Assembly: GCA_022843805.1 (NCBI GenBank)
Contig: JALHMY010000009.1
Location: forward strand, 63,023 to 127,022
Length of the DNA stretch: 64,000 nt
Reading direction: 5' to 3'
Source of the DNA: Fuerstiella sp.
Lineage (GTDB): Bacteria; Planctomycetota; Planctomycetia; Planctomycetales; Planctomycetaceae
Shown here in pieces: positions 55,097 to 63,653 of the stretch. Position numbers and translations under genes: made by a program. Under the pieces are notes generated by a model. That model saw only the letters and a program-made list of their open reading frames with translations, did not search any database and was not told where the DNA came from. Within the stretch, counting starts at the first letter, position 1; each line of letters begins with the position of its first letter.

Positions 55097-55328
55097 AGGT
55101 TCCGGGAGAGCTCCTCAGATCTCTCTCAGGCACTTGCATCTGCCAATACGGCTGATGCGGTTTTGACACCGCGACATTGCAGCTTGCAGTGAATTTCGGT
55201 GTGGATTCTGGTTTTAGGGCAGCACCAGTTTTGCCCAAATGTACGGCCAACGTGAATAGCACGAGGGTCAAACGAATCATGCGATGAGGATCGAGAGACG
55301 CATCGCAACAACAAACAGAAGGATACAT

Positions 55329-55592
55329 ATGGAAGAAAAAAAACAACCAGCAAACGAATACTCATTTGCGAACGTGACGGGAACAATCTGGTGCAATGAA
55401 CGCGAAGGGCGTCGACCAGATTATCGAGTTACGTTCACAGTTAACTATAAGACCGGTGATGGCACGTGGAAGGGCGTGGATGCATTGACAACACAAGAGA
55501 CATGCAATCTGTCGAAGGTGTTGGATATGTGTTTTCGATGGATCGTGACTCAGGAAAGCAAACATCGCTTTCAAAACAAGCGCGGTAACTAG
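55329..55592 (+). CDS. Small mobile-element protein (C1)
   Basis: 87 aa from ATG 55329, with AGAAGGA just upstream. The sequence follows a pattern that I recall for small proteins on conjugative elements: ANVTGTIWCNEREG, then DYRVTFTVNYK, DGTWKGVDALTTQE and LSKVLDMCFRWIV. The protein at 56567-56800 shows the same layout (VRVWRKRTRDG, VSRLYRNGDVWKE, LDEAHTWIY). A single-stranded DNA-binding role is conceivable but unproven. Confidence 0.6.
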   Translation: MEEKKQPANEYSFANVTGTIWCNEREGRRPDYRVTFTVNYKTGDGTWKGVDALTTQETCNLSKVLDMCFRWIVTQESKHRFQNKRGN

Positions 55593-55603
55593 TACGAATG
55601 TAC

Positions 55604-55632
55604 GTTTCGGTCGGATGCAATCCGACCGAAAC
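55604..55632. terminator. Perfect 12-bp stem-loop after C1
   Basis: GTTTCGGTCGGA, loop TGCAA, then TCCGACCGAAAC. It lacks a strong T-run, so it may serve as a terminator or as an mRNA end. It is part of a cluster of stem-loops extending to about 55861. Confidence 0.6.
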
Positions 55633-55749
55633 TTCCACAGAGATGTTGAGGGGATGCCTGTCCTGCTGCTTCGGTTAGTAACGACAATCCATCCTCCACC
55701 GGATGAGTGACACTGGTTATGGACGAGGTTCATCCTCGGTTTTTCACGA

Positions 55750-55861
55750 GGCTGGTTCACCAGCCGGTCCTTCTCAAAAAGTGTTTTTCCCAGATCACGT
55801 CCGATCTGGGAGGGGCATTTGAATGAACGCTGCCGTGCCCCTCAGGCATATACGGCGGCTT
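55750..55861. promoter_or_regulatory. Stem-loop cluster ahead of the next gene
   Basis: Four stem-loops follow each other: GGCTGG/CCAGCC (55750-55765); CCCAGATC/GATCTGGG (55789-55810); AGGGGCA with TGCCCCT (55811-55843); and GCTGCCG/CGGCGGC followed by TTTTT (about 55830-55861). The second and third share borders with each other and with an AGGGG ribosome-site-like stretch before ATG 55823. The last has the form of an intrinsic terminator. This could be an attenuator or a single-strand DNA signal of the mobile element. Confidence 0.5.
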
Positions 55862-55864
55862 TTT

Positions 55865-56113
55865 ATGGAGAAGAAGACCGTTATGAAAAGAAGATTAGTT
55901 AAGAAAGAGTACCTGCCCACGCCTTCCGAAGATTTCAGAATGGCGCTTCAAATGGTCCGAAACTTCCTCGTAAGCAAACATTTTCAGGAGGTGTTTGACC
56001 ACCATCCCCGAAAAGCTGGAGCACCACAAACCATAAGAGACGCTTTCGATGTAATTGACTGTTACCTCGAACGCCTCCGGTTGGATGAGGAAGATTCAAA
56101 CTTTGAGGACTAA
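55865..56113 (+). CDS. Small mobile-element protein (C2)
   Basis: 82 aa from ATG 55865; ATG 55883 and, further up, ATG 55823 are alternatives. The 55823 start has a strong AGGGG seven bases upstream but would begin inside the terminator-like hairpin, so it might be a leader. The product is basic at the start and then helical (DFRMALQMVRNFLVSKHFQE; TIRDAFDVIDCYLERLRL). The function is unknown. An intrinsic terminator follows. Confidence 0.5.
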   Translation: MEKKTVMKRRLVKKEYLPTPSEDFRMALQMVRNFLVSKHFQEVFDHHPRKAGAPQTIRDAFDVIDCYLERLRLDEEDSNFED

Positions 56114-56127
56114 GGGCAGTATCCTGT

Positions 56128-56161
56128 GGTGTGGAGAGAGTGTCTCTCTCCACACCTTTTT
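56128..56161 (+). terminator. Strong intrinsic terminator
   Basis: A perfect 13-bp stem (GGTGTGGAGAGAG with CTCTCTCCACACC), three-base loop, then TTTTT. It ends the C2 transcript. Confidence 0.85.
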
Positions 56162-56205
56162 CTTGGTGATATAGAGAAATCAAGTTTCGGAAAGGTTTGA
56201 ACGAT

Positions 56206-56547
56206 ATGAGCAACGGCAAAAGACAAGCTTCCGCATTGTATGCTGCATTGAATCCTAAACCGTACTGTACCCTCGGTGCAGGCCAGTTGACTTCGTTCGT
56301 CTGGAAGTCCGGAGACGCTGTCGCTGGCTGGCGTTACCGATTCAACGTGTTTCGGCTTGCCTCCCAAACAGGCCAAGTAAGTCAGTACTTCGATCCATCC
56401 GATCTCATGCACTTTGTCAAGTTGTTGCAAGTTCTGACTTCTGAACTGTCGGATGATGGCTGCCTCGCGGCGGTTGATCTTGGCGTGCTGAAGCGACTTG
56501 CGACTGACCTCGACGAATTGCTCAACAATGCCGGTAGGAAAGACTGA
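56206..56547 (+). CDS. Small mobile-element protein (C3)
   Basis: 113 aa from ATG 56206, with GGAAAGG about ten bases upstream. Layout: LGAGQLTSFVWKSGD, GWRYRFNVFRLAS, SQYFDPSDLMHFVKLLQVLT, then a helical tail (LGVLKRLATDLDELLNN). It resembles C1 and C4 in strand order, but is longer. The function is unknown. Confidence 0.55.
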   Translation: MSNGKRQASALYAALNPKPYCTLGAGQLTSFVWKSGDAVAGWRYRFNVFRLASQTGQVSQYFDPSDLMHFVKLLQVLTSELSDDGCLAAVDLGVLKRLATDLDELLNNAGRKD

Positions 56548-56566
56548 GAACAAAGAGGAGACGACG

Positions 56567-56800
56567 ATGGCAAGACACCCCGTTCATGAGATATGTCGAG
56601 GGCTCATCAAAGTCCGCGTCTGGCGAAAGCGAACGCGCGATGGCATTCGCCACATGGTTGCCGTATCGCGCCTCTACCGAAATGGGGATGTCTGGAAAGA
56701 GTCTGCGCGGTTTGGTCGGGATGACATCCCGTTGATGCGACTGGTTCTTGATGAGGCGCATACATGGATTTACCAGAATTCATCGTCGGTAAAAGAGTAG
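56567..56800 (+). CDS. Small mobile-element protein (C4), C1-like
   Basis: 77 aa from ATG 56567 after GAGGAG. Shares with C1 the order IKVRVWRKRTRDG, HMVAVSRLYRNGDVWKES, FGRDDIPLMRLVLDEAHTWI. Probably the same small fold. The role is unknown. Confidence 0.6.
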   Translation: MARHPVHEICRGLIKVRVWRKRTRDGIRHMVAVSRLYRNGDVWKESARFGRDDIPLMRLVLDEAHTWIYQNSSSVKE

Positions 56801-56805
56801 ACCCA

Positions 56806-57426
56806 ATGATGGAAGCTCAGGGGTCGCCTCAACCCGACGACCACAATCATGATGGACACACTAACCCCGTGAATGCTCCCACAATCGTTCGCGACTTGTC
56901 GCAGCTGGCGGCCATGGGAAAGCTGTTTTCGACGATTTACGCTGATCCGCCGTGGCCATACTCAAACACGGCCTCTCGGGCAGCGGCAGAGAATCACTAT
57001 CGGACAATGACGTTGGATGCCATCCGAAATGAGCCCGTGAAGTCAGTTGCCGCCGATAACTCCCATCTTCATCTCTGGACGACCAACGCGTTTCTTCGCG
57101 AAGCGTTCGATGTGATGCATGACTGGGGCTTCAAATACAAGTCGTGTCTTATCTGGGTCAAGCCCCAACTCGGTATGGGCAACTACTGGCGAGTTTCCCA
57201 CGAATACCTGTTGTTTGGAATTCGTGGAGACTTGCCCTTTCGGAGCAACAAAGTTCGCAGCTGGCAATCAGCACGCCGCACCGCTCACAGTCGAAAGCCG
57301 TTTCTGTTTCGCGGACTAATCGAACAGGTCAGTCCAGGACCTTATCTGGAACTCTATGGTCGTGAAGAACAGCCGAATTCGGAATGGACCGTCTACGGCA
57401 ATCAGGTGGAACGCAGACTTTTCTGA
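56806..57426 (+). CDS. MT-A70-family adenine methyltransferase
   Basis: 206 aa from ATG 56806; the frame is open back to ATG 56764, which overlaps C4. The catalytic motif is IYADPPWPYSN (DPPW, about residue 44). HLHLWTTNAFLREA, CLIWVKPQLGMGNYWR and HEYLLFGIRG follow, as expected for MT-A70/ParB-linked phage and plasmid methyltransferases. It methylates N6 of adenine in DNA, protecting the element from restriction or regulating it. It has no linked nuclease, so an orphan methylase is likely. Confidence 0.9.
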   Translation: MMEAQGSPQPDDHNHDGHTNPVNAPTIVRDLSQLAAMGKLFSTIYADPPWPYSNTASRAAAENHYRTMTLDAIRNEPVKSVAADNSHLHLWTTNAFLREAFDVMHDWGFKYKSCLIWVKPQLGMGNYWRVSHEYLLFGIRGDLPFRSNKVRSWQSARRTAHSRKPFLFRGLIEQVSPGPYLELYGREEQPNSEWTVYGNQVERRLF

Positions 57427-57444
57427 GACCGAAAGTCACGCACT

Positions 57445-57738
57445 ATGAAAATTGACTTCAGCAAAGAACAATCCATCACGCTTGCTCAGGTGCCCATCCA
57501 TGTTCCCAGACGCGGTGGCAAGAAGGTCCATTCCTCGACCGTTTATCGCTGGGCAACCAAGGGCGCGCGAGGTCGTGTCCTAGAATCAGTGATGGTAGGA
57601 GGCATCCGATACACGACCATAGAAGCGGTCCGCCGATTCCTGACGGCAAATTCGCAGACGGTCAGCATGGCGAAGTCCAGTTTGCAGAATGCACTGGACC
57701 AGGCCATTGAAGAAGAACTGCGGCAGGCGGGTGTCTGA
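57445..57738 (+). CDS. DUF1580-family (excisionase-like) protein
   Basis: 97 aa from ATG 57445. The typical DUF1580 stretch is present: VPIHVPRRGGKKVHSSTVYR, WATKGARGRVLE, GGIRYTTIEAVRRFL. This is a winged or MerR-like DNA-binding fold found mostly in Planctomycetes. Next to the integrase gene it may act as a recombination directionality factor. Confidence 0.8.
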   Translation: MKIDFSKEQSITLAQVPIHVPRRGGKKVHSSTVYRWATKGARGRVLESVMVGGIRYTTIEAVRRFLTANSQTVSMAKSSLQNALDQAIEEELRQAGV

Positions 57739-57765
57739 CGGACCGTGCTGCTTGCCTTTGATGAA

Positions 57766-59016
57766 TCAACCAATCTCCCTGGCCACTTTGCGGGCTAGCT
57801 CCAAATCTCGCTCGGCATAGATCTGCGTCACATCTGCGCTCTCATGGCCGCAGACGACCTGAGCAGCCTCGATTCCGAACTGCTTCCGAATTTCAGTGGC
57901 CGAGGTATGCCGCAATCGGTTCGGTGCCCACTTCTCGATTCCGAGTTTCTCACAGGCTCGATGAATCGCCCGACGATAACTGCCCGTGAAGTAGCGGTCG
58001 CTTGGTGTTCGTTTGGGAGAACTGCGACGATTCGTTCCTCGGCGGTTGCCGTATGAGAGTGGTGTCGTTCTGGCCGCCGACGCTTTTTCACGTCGCATTC
58101 TTTCAGAGTCGGCTGGAGAGAAGCAAAACGCTGTTGGTTCGCGTTTCAGGTATGACGCAAGGATCAACTGAGCTTTTGGGCCGATTGCAATGGCTCGATC
58201 CTTTTCGTGGTGTTCCGTCTTGTGTTCCGAAGGCCGATAAACCCAAACATCCAGCGATTGATCTAAGTCACATGGACGCAGGCTGCAAATCTCGCCGGGC
58301 CTTGCTCCTGTCAGTCGCTGGAGTCGAACCATATCTGCAACCACGTCAGGTAGCTGTGGAAGTGTCTTGTCGACAACAGCATCGTCAACACAGGAGACCC
58401 CAGCCGTTTCACGTGCCTTGCATCGGCCTTTCTTCAATCCCGCCAACGATTTCAACGCCTGCGGCACTGACGGGCTGACCAGTTCCTTTTCAGCAGCCCA
58501 CGTGAACATTCGAATCAGTCTGCCGACCTGCTTGTTGATATGTTTCCGTGACCAATCCAGCTCGGAAATCATTCCGTTCCGCAGGTCGTCGAGAACGACC
58601 GGACCAAAGTCCTCCAGAAACATCGTGGCATGGTGTTTTCGAAGAAACCGAACTGCGTCGTCAATGATTGTCGCTTCACGGGTCACAGCACCATTCTTCT
58701 GATAGTACTGGTGAGAGTGACGGCGATAGACAAGAACCAGTTCGTTGATTGTCAGCGGTGACCCAGCTCGTCGCTTTTCTCGAAGTGTTGCTGCACTGAC
58801 ACTGGCGGCCTTTGCGGTCGGCTCCTCGGCAGGCTTCTGCTGCAGAGTGACATCTCGACCTTTGTACCAGCTCTGGAGAACTTCCTGGTACGCGGCGTGA
58901 CTTTGTGCGGAGCCAAACGGCCCGAGGTAGATACGTTTTCCGCGAAGGGAAACGACGGCCTGCTTGGTGCCTTTGTGGAGCGAATACTTCGGTGGTCGGT
59001 GAAAGAGACGTGGCAT
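57766..59016 (-). CDS. Tyrosine recombinase / integrase
   Basis: On the reverse strand, ATG 59016 after an AAAGGG box gives 416 aa. The frame is open to 59106, but that extension runs through a nested palindrome and looks non-coding. Catalytic residues: TGARPGEICSLR (first Arg, about 239), NRLRHTSATE (Arg/His, about 369; the usual first His of HxxR is Asn), GHESADVTQIYAE (His about 391, nucleophile Tyr about 400). A core-binding domain lies around residues 85-175. The gene is about 180 bases from a tRNA 3' end, the classic integration target of this family. It probably integrated the island. Confidence 0.9.
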   Translation of the reverse strand: MPRLFHRPPKYSLHKGTKQAVVSLRGKRIYLGPFGSAQSHAAYQEVLQSWYKGRDVTLQQKPAEEPTAKAASVSAATLREKRRAGSPLTINELVLVYRRHSHQYYQKNGAVTREATIIDDAVRFLRKHHATMFLEDFGPVVLDDLRNGMISELDWSRKHINKQVGRLIRMFTWAAEKELVSPSVPQALKSLAGLKKGRCKARETAGVSCVDDAVVDKTLPQLPDVVADMVRLQRLTGARPGEICSLRPCDLDQSLDVWVYRPSEHKTEHHEKDRAIAIGPKAQLILASYLKREPTAFCFSPADSERMRREKASAARTTPLSYGNRRGTNRRSSPKRTPSDRYFTGSYRRAIHRACEKLGIEKWAPNRLRHTSATEIRKQFGIEAAQVVCGHESADVTQIYAERDLELARKVAREIG

Positions 59017-59040
59017 GTGCTTAGCCCTTTGCTCAGGAGC

Positions 59041-59086
59041 CAAAAGGGTAAGTTTCGGGGACTTACCCCGTAGCATTACCCTTTTG
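59041..59086. repeat. Nested palindrome before the integrase gene
   Basis: Outer arms CAAAAGGGTAA and TTACCCTTTTG are perfect complements (11 bp); inside lies CGGGG-ACTTA-CCCCG, and GGTAAGT/ACTTACC forms an alternative pair. It is REP-like or an operator for the integrase promoter. Confidence 0.75.
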
Positions 59087-59157
59087 CAACTGGCTTTGAG
59101 CCGCACTGCCGACCAACGGCAGGTAACCTGAAATCAGGTTTCAGCAGGAAAAGACCA

Positions 59158-59267
<110 letters not shown>

Positions 59268-59625
59268 ACATTGACCTGCCGAGTTATTCATCAGCAGGGA
59301 GGCGAATCGTATCGTGAAAGATCTTCTTGTCGAGTCACTTTTTCCAGAGTTTTCCGGATTCCCATTGCTCGACAGATTTCCCAGGTTGATTTGCATCGAA
59401 CGCACCGAAAATTCCGGTCAGCCAAAAAAATGAGGGCTTCCCTTCGGAAACCCTCATTCAGCAGATCTTTCCCCGGATCAATGCTGTCGAGTGATACTGT
59501 CCACAAACATATCACATCACTGTGCTAAGCTGAAATCTTCGCCAGCTGAAACAGTCACCACTTAAATCAAACCGAATTAGTCGAACCGAATAGAGGGAAT
59601 GTCGGGGCTCGCGGCGATAGCCAAA
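59268..59625. other. Interval between tRNA and lipoprotein gene
   Basis: No gene was recognised. It holds the lipoprotein-gene terminator at 59424-59457 and presumably the tRNA promoter close to 59268. Confidence 0.5.
59424..59457 (-). terminator. Intrinsic terminator of the lipoprotein gene
   Basis: On the reverse strand, ATGAGGGTTTCC, loop GAAG, GGAAGCCCTCAT, then seven Ts; one mismatch in the stem. Confidence 0.8.
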
Positions 59626-59982
59626 TTACTTAGGTGGTTCTTCGGTTGGTGCTGCAGGAGCTTCTGTGGCAGGTGCTGCGGCTGCAGGTGCATCAGCGGC
59701 TGGTGCGGCAGCTGCAGGTGCTGGTGTCTCAGTCGCAGCCGGAGCGTCTGCTGCTGGTGCTGCTGGTGGAGCGTCAGCAGCTGGGGCAGCAGGAGTATCG
59801 GCAGCTGGTGCTGCTGGTGTGTCAGCACCCCCCGCGACGCCCGAACCGCTTTCCATTCCGCCAGGAGTGCTGCCGCTGGCACTGCCACCACCGCCATCGG
59901 TCGATTCCGGTGCGCCACATCCAACCGTTACAGATACACATGCCAGAAGGACCAGCATGCTCAAACTGCGGATAAATTTCAT
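59626..59982 (-). CDS. Ala/Pro-rich small lipoprotein
   Basis: 118 aa on the reverse strand. A basic start (MKFIRS) and hydrophobic span are followed by the lipobox-like SVTVGC, with the acylated Cys at residue 22. A Gly/Ser stretch then leads into repeated Ala-Pro-Ala-Ala-Asp units to the C-terminus (EEPPK). It is probably anchored in a membrane, with an extended spacer-like body. Similar short lipoproteins are frequent in Planctomycetes. No catalytic domain is present. Confidence 0.8.
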   Translation of the reverse strand: MKFIRSLSMLVLLACVSVTVGCGAPESTDGGGGSASGSTPGGMESGSGVAGGADTPAAPAADTPAAPAADAPPAAPAADAPAATETPAPAAAAPAADAPAAAAPATEAPAAPTEEPPK

Positions 59983-60334
59983 TTGATCAACCTTTCAATC
60001 GTCTCGACTGACCCAAATTCAGGGTCCGACCCTTTTAATCAACAGCGCACCCCAGTGTCACGCCGTTCTTTGACCATAACCTTACGCATCTGAACCAGGG
60101 AATCAATGCTTTCAGACGGCGAAAACCAATGACTCTCAGGAATGAATTTCTGCTCGAAACAGTATAGACAACTGCAACAATCAGCGAAAACTAAAGGGCT
60201 GTGCCAATCAGGCGAAATAGGTCGCAGGATCGTCTTGCCGCCAGAACTCGGTTTTGTTTCAATGGCTTCCGCGGCCAGTGGTTCGCTGTCCGCACCGAAA
60301 AATTCTGATGATTTCAGCAGTTCAGCGACAAGGG
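59983..60334. other. Divergent intergenic region
   Basis: No gene or repeat was recognised. It should contain the promoters of the lipoprotein gene and uvrC. Confidence 0.4.
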
Positions 60335-61825
60335 ATGGAAAAGCGGAACCTCATGCCGGAAGATGACTTGTCGGATGACGATCTTCTCGAGGAAATTTTC
60401 CGGGACGACGATCTTTCTGAAGATCTGTTCCCTGAGGAACTGGCCACGGGTATCGAAGTCTCGGACGAACTGGAGCTTTCTGAAGCTCGCAATTCCAGTG
60501 TCGCACGAGAAAAGGTGCGCGCGTTTCCGACGACGCCAGGTGTGTACATGATGAAGGATGCTGAAGGTCGAGTCATCTATGTTGGAAAGGCAGTGAACCT
60601 TCGCAGTCGCGCCGGCAGCTACTTTTTGAAGGCAGCTGAGATCGATCGCCGTACCTGCGAGCTTGTGCGGGAAATCGCCGACATCGATTTTATCGATGCG
60701 GACAGTGAAGTCGATGCGTTGCTGATGGAGGCGCGGCTGATCAAGGATATTCAGCCTCGCTTCAACGCAATGCTGAAGGACGACAAAACGTTTCCGTATC
60801 TTCAGATTACAACGAGCGAAGATTTTCCGCGAGTCGAGTTTACTCGACAGCCCGCAACATCCGGCGTCAAACTTTACGGACCGTTTACGAGTGCCGGAAA
60901 ACTTCGCGGAACAATTGCTGTACTTCAGAAGATCTTTCGCTTTCGCACATGCACTCTGGATATTGAAGACGGTGACGATCGCTGGCGCTGGTATCGGCCG
61001 TGTCTGCTGGCCAGTATTAATCAATGCACTGCGCCATGCAATCTTCGTGTCTCCAAAGAAGACTATCGTGAAGATATCCGGCGACTGCGGCTCTTCCTGG
61101 ATGGGGGCAGAAAAAGCCTGCTGAAGGAGATGCAGGCCGATATGCTGCAGGCCTCAAAAGAAATGAAGTTTGAGAAAGCCGCCCGAATTCGTGATGAAAT
61201 CGCCTCGCTGAACAGCCTGAATCTGAGAGGGAATCTTGAGGATCATGCTCAGCCGGAAGTGTTTTACATCGATCCCAAAAAGGGGCTTGCCGGACTGCGG
61301 AAGATCCTGAAACTGTCCGAGATTCCCCGTCGCATTGAGGGCATTGATATAGCTCATTTGCAGGGGCAGGAAACGGTTGCCAGTCTCGTTCAGTTCATTG
61401 ACGGCATGCCATTTAAACACGGATACAAACGCTTTCAGATCAAAACGGTTGAAGGCGTCGACGATTATGCATCCATGCGCGAAGTGATCACCCGGCGTTT
61501 TCGACGATTGTCGCAGGAGGGTGAATCGTTTCCGGATCTGCTGCTGATTGACGGTGGGAAAGGCCAGCTGAATGCCGTCATGGAAACGTTCGCCGCCATC
61601 GATATTCGTCCTCCTGTGACGATCTCACTGGCCAAGCGCGAAGAAGAGATTTTTATACCGGGACAGTCGGAGCCGCTGAGACTGAGTCGTCATGCGTATG
61701 CACTTCGATTGCTGCAGTACGTGCGTGATGAAGCTCATCGATTTGCGCAACATTATCACCATCTGCTGCGAAATAAGAATACCTTTCGGGAAGACAACCG
61801 GGGAAAGCGAAAACGCGGCGGGTGA
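60335..61825 (+). CDS. uvrC: Excinuclease UvrC, short form
   Basis: ATG 60335 is preferred (frame open to 60254), giving 496 aa. An acidic head of about 60 residues (DDLSDDDLLEEIF ...) precedes the GIY-YIG nuclease domain (GVYMMKDAEGRVIYVGKAV, about 68). Four Cys in FRTCTLDI ... YRPCLL ... NQCTAPC could bind the Fe-S cluster. The UvrB-binding helix pair follows (MKFEKAARIRDEIASL). The RNase H-like endonuclease part includes DGGKGQLNAV and VRDEAHRFAQHYH. The chain ends there, without the C-terminal helix-hairpin-helix repeats of typical 600-aa UvrC. It makes both incisions in nucleotide excision repair with UvrA and UvrB. Confidence 0.9.
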   Translation: MEKRNLMPEDDLSDDDLLEEIFRDDDLSEDLFPEELATGIEVSDELELSEARNSSVAREKVRAFPTTPGVYMMKDAEGRVIYVGKAVNLRSRAGSYFLKAAEIDRRTCELVREIADIDFIDADSEVDALLMEARLIKDIQPRFNAMLKDDKTFPYLQITTSEDFPRVEFTRQPATSGVKLYGPFTSAGKLRGTIAVLQKIFRFRTCTLDIEDGDDRWRWYRPCLLASINQCTAPCNLRVSKEDYREDIRRLRLFLDGGRKSLLKEMQADMLQASKEMKFEKAARIRDEIASLNSLNLRGNLEDHAQPEVFYIDPKKGLAGLRKILKLSEIPRRIEGIDIAHLQGQETVASLVQFIDGMPFKHGYKRFQIKTVEGVDDYASMREVITRRFRRLSQEGESFPDLLLIDGGKGQLNAVMETFAAIDIRPPVTISLAKREEEIFIPGQSEPLRLSRHAYALRLLQYVRDEAHRFAQHYHHLLRNKNTFREDNRGKRKRGG

Positions 61826-61845
61826 GCTGAATGCTGAGACATTGC

Positions 61846-61876
61846 CAGCTGAGAGCCTTTCAGCTGCGTTTTGTTT
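61846..61876 (+). terminator. Intrinsic terminator of uvrC
   Basis: CAGCTGA, seven-base loop, TCAGCTG, then CGTTTTGTTT. It lies 20 bases after the uvrC stop. The remaining part of 61826-62140 shows nothing else. Confidence 0.65.
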
Positions 61877-62140
61877 CCGTTGTCGGCTGACCTGAGAGTC
61901 ACGAAGCAGACGGCCCGGTCAGGGTCAACAGTTTGTTTGTCAGAATTCGGTGAAATTTTCAGTCGGATTCAGACGGTAAGTTCTCAGAGAACTGTTGTTT
62001 TCTCCGACGGTCGGTTGCGCTTATACTTGCGACGAATGCTCTGGTGAGCCGATTTGGAAAGAACACCGGAGCACCCTAAAACATAGTGATGAAGATCAAA
62101 ACACCTGTATTGAAGCTGCGGAAGAGTCTGAGGCGTTGCA

Positions 62141-62683
62141 ATGACCGTGGGATATGCTCGACCTGATGTCGCCGACATGGTGCTGCGAGTCTTCGAACGG
62201 GCCGTTCATCCGGAACTGTTCGATACGATTTGCGAGCAATCCATTGCCGTTGGCTGCAATTCTGCCAAACTCCGGCTCAGCGGGCATGGGCATATTCTGG
62301 AGTTTCGGACTCGGCGCGGAGTCATTACGGAAGTCGCAACCAGCAAACACGCGCCTTTGCCGATCAATATGCGAATGATTGATCGCAGACTGATTGGCTA
62401 CCGAACTCACATGATCGATACCATGGGAATTCGGTATCATTGCAGTTACCAGCTGGAAGCCGTTCCGCTGGATGTGTATCTTCAGCTGCATCGCGAAATG
62501 GAATGTGACGCACGGACAGCAACTCTGGCGACTGTTATTCCGGGATCAAGTCCCTGCAGTCCCGACTGCATCAGCATGCTGAAGTGCGACGTTTTGCCGG
62601 AAGGCCTGGTTGTGCATGCCTTCCATACATTTCCGGACAATGCTGCCGTTCTTCGGACTCAGACGCTGTTTGAACTGCTCTGA
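62141..62683 (+). CDS. DUF2617-like conserved protein
   Basis: 180 aa from ATG 62141. Recognisable pieces are ADMVLRVFERAVHPELFD, GHGHILEFRTRRGVITEV and GIRYHCSYQLEAVPLDVYLQ, which match my memory of the planctomycete DUF2617 family. Its function is unknown. No membrane segment or metal motif was identified beyond the two Cys in SPCSPDC. It lies between uvrC and rlmB. Confidence 0.6.
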   Translation: MTVGYARPDVADMVLRVFERAVHPELFDTICEQSIAVGCNSAKLRLSGHGHILEFRTRRGVITEVATSKHAPLPINMRMIDRRLIGYRTHMIDTMGIRYHCSYQLEAVPLDVYLQLHREMECDARTATLATVIPGSSPCSPDCISMLKCDVLPEGLVVHAFHTFPDNAAVLRTQTLFELL

Positions 62684-62726
62684 TCCACTGCCAGTCTGTT
62701 CTGATTTCCTGAACTGAATCTTCTTA

Positions 62727-63554
62727 ATGCTTGAACTGCGAAACCCACACAGCATCCTGGCTGCGATCCGAGTGCGTCCCCGAGCTGTCAAATCCATTCG
62801 AGTCCAGACACTGAATTCCGGGGACGCATGGGACCAGGTAACACTGGAAGCTCGTCAAAACGGCATTCCTGTGCAGGTGGGAGCTGCGGAACGAGAGGTT
62901 CCGCGAAAACATTTTGGCAGATCCGGGGGTAAAGTCGGCGGAAGACCTGGCGGCACGCCCGAAACCGGACAGCGCGAAACCGAACGTGTCGGTGCTGGCT
63001 CCGCACAGGTGGAACCGCCGTCTCCGGTGCCGCTGGATGTACTCTGGAAGACGCCTGAAACGGCAGAGAACGGTGCCGATGCCGTTGCTGCAGACAATCG
63101 TTTCGGGCTTTGGCTGGCACTGGATCAGGTTCAGGATCCCCAAAATCTGGGTGCCATTTTTCGGCTGGCCGGTTTTTTTGGAATCCGCGGAATCATTCTG
63201 ACAAAAGATCGAAGTGCTCCGGTGAATGCCACTGTCTGCGATGTGGCGACTGGCGGAGTGGAATATGTGGCCCACAGTGTTGTGGCCAATCTGGCGCAGG
63301 CGATTGAGAAATCTCGCCAGAATGATATTTGGGTTCTGGGCACCTGCGAGCGTGCAACGGTGAATATTCAGAGCATCGGCCGGGACCGGCACTGGATGCT
63401 GGTGATGGGGAATGAGGGAACCGGTCTGCGGCGGCTGACGAGAGAAAAATGTGACCAGCTCGTCGGATTTCCTCCGTTGGGCCCGGTGACGTCGCTCAAT
63501 GTAGCGACTGCAACGGCGGCGTGTCTGGCTTTGCTGACGAGCGCCCGGGTATAG
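62727..63554 (+). CDS. rlmB: TrmH/RlmB-type RNA 2'-O-methyltransferase
   Basis: 275 aa. The N-terminal 110 residues are a substrate-binding domain (start MLELRNPHSIL) with a Gly/Arg-rich linker. The SPOUT methyltransferase core holds the three family motifs: DQVQDPQNLGAIFRLA (motif 1, about 132), LVMGNEGTGLRRL (motif 2, about 226) and SLNVATATA (motif 3, about 256). It forms a trefoil-knot dimer that methylates a ribose in 23S rRNA (RlmB) or tRNA. The exact target cannot be fixed from sequence alone. Confidence 0.85.
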   Translation: MLELRNPHSILAAIRVRPRAVKSIRVQTLNSGDAWDQVTLEARQNGIPVQVGAAEREVPRKHFGRSGGKVGGRPGGTPETGQRETERVGAGSAQVEPPSPVPLDVLWKTPETAENGADAVAADNRFGLWLALDQVQDPQNLGAIFRLAGFFGIRGIILTKDRSAPVNATVCDVATGGVEYVAHSVVANLAQAIEKSRQNDIWVLGTCERATVNIQSIGRDRHWMLVMGNEGTGLRRLTREKCDQLVGFPPLGPVTSLNVATATAACLALLTSARV

Positions 63555-63653
63555 GGCTTAAGGCTCCGTCAACGATCGAAAGAATCGGGTCCACCGCGCG
63601 GAGGGCCGGCCGAGGTTGCACTGGACGCGGAGGCGACCACGGCTGCGTTCTGT

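Noticed and set aside
58002..58478. 158-codon + strand frame
   Set aside because: Antisense to the integrase, which has its catalytic residues; no domain in this frame.
59017..59106. Upstream extension of the integrase frame
   Set aside because: It passes through a nested palindrome and is preceded by no ribosome site; ATG 59016 follows AAAGGG.
59666..59986. Ala/Gly-rich frame on the + strand
   Set aside because: It is the mirror of the lipoprotein gene; the reverse strand has a signal peptide, lipobox and terminator.
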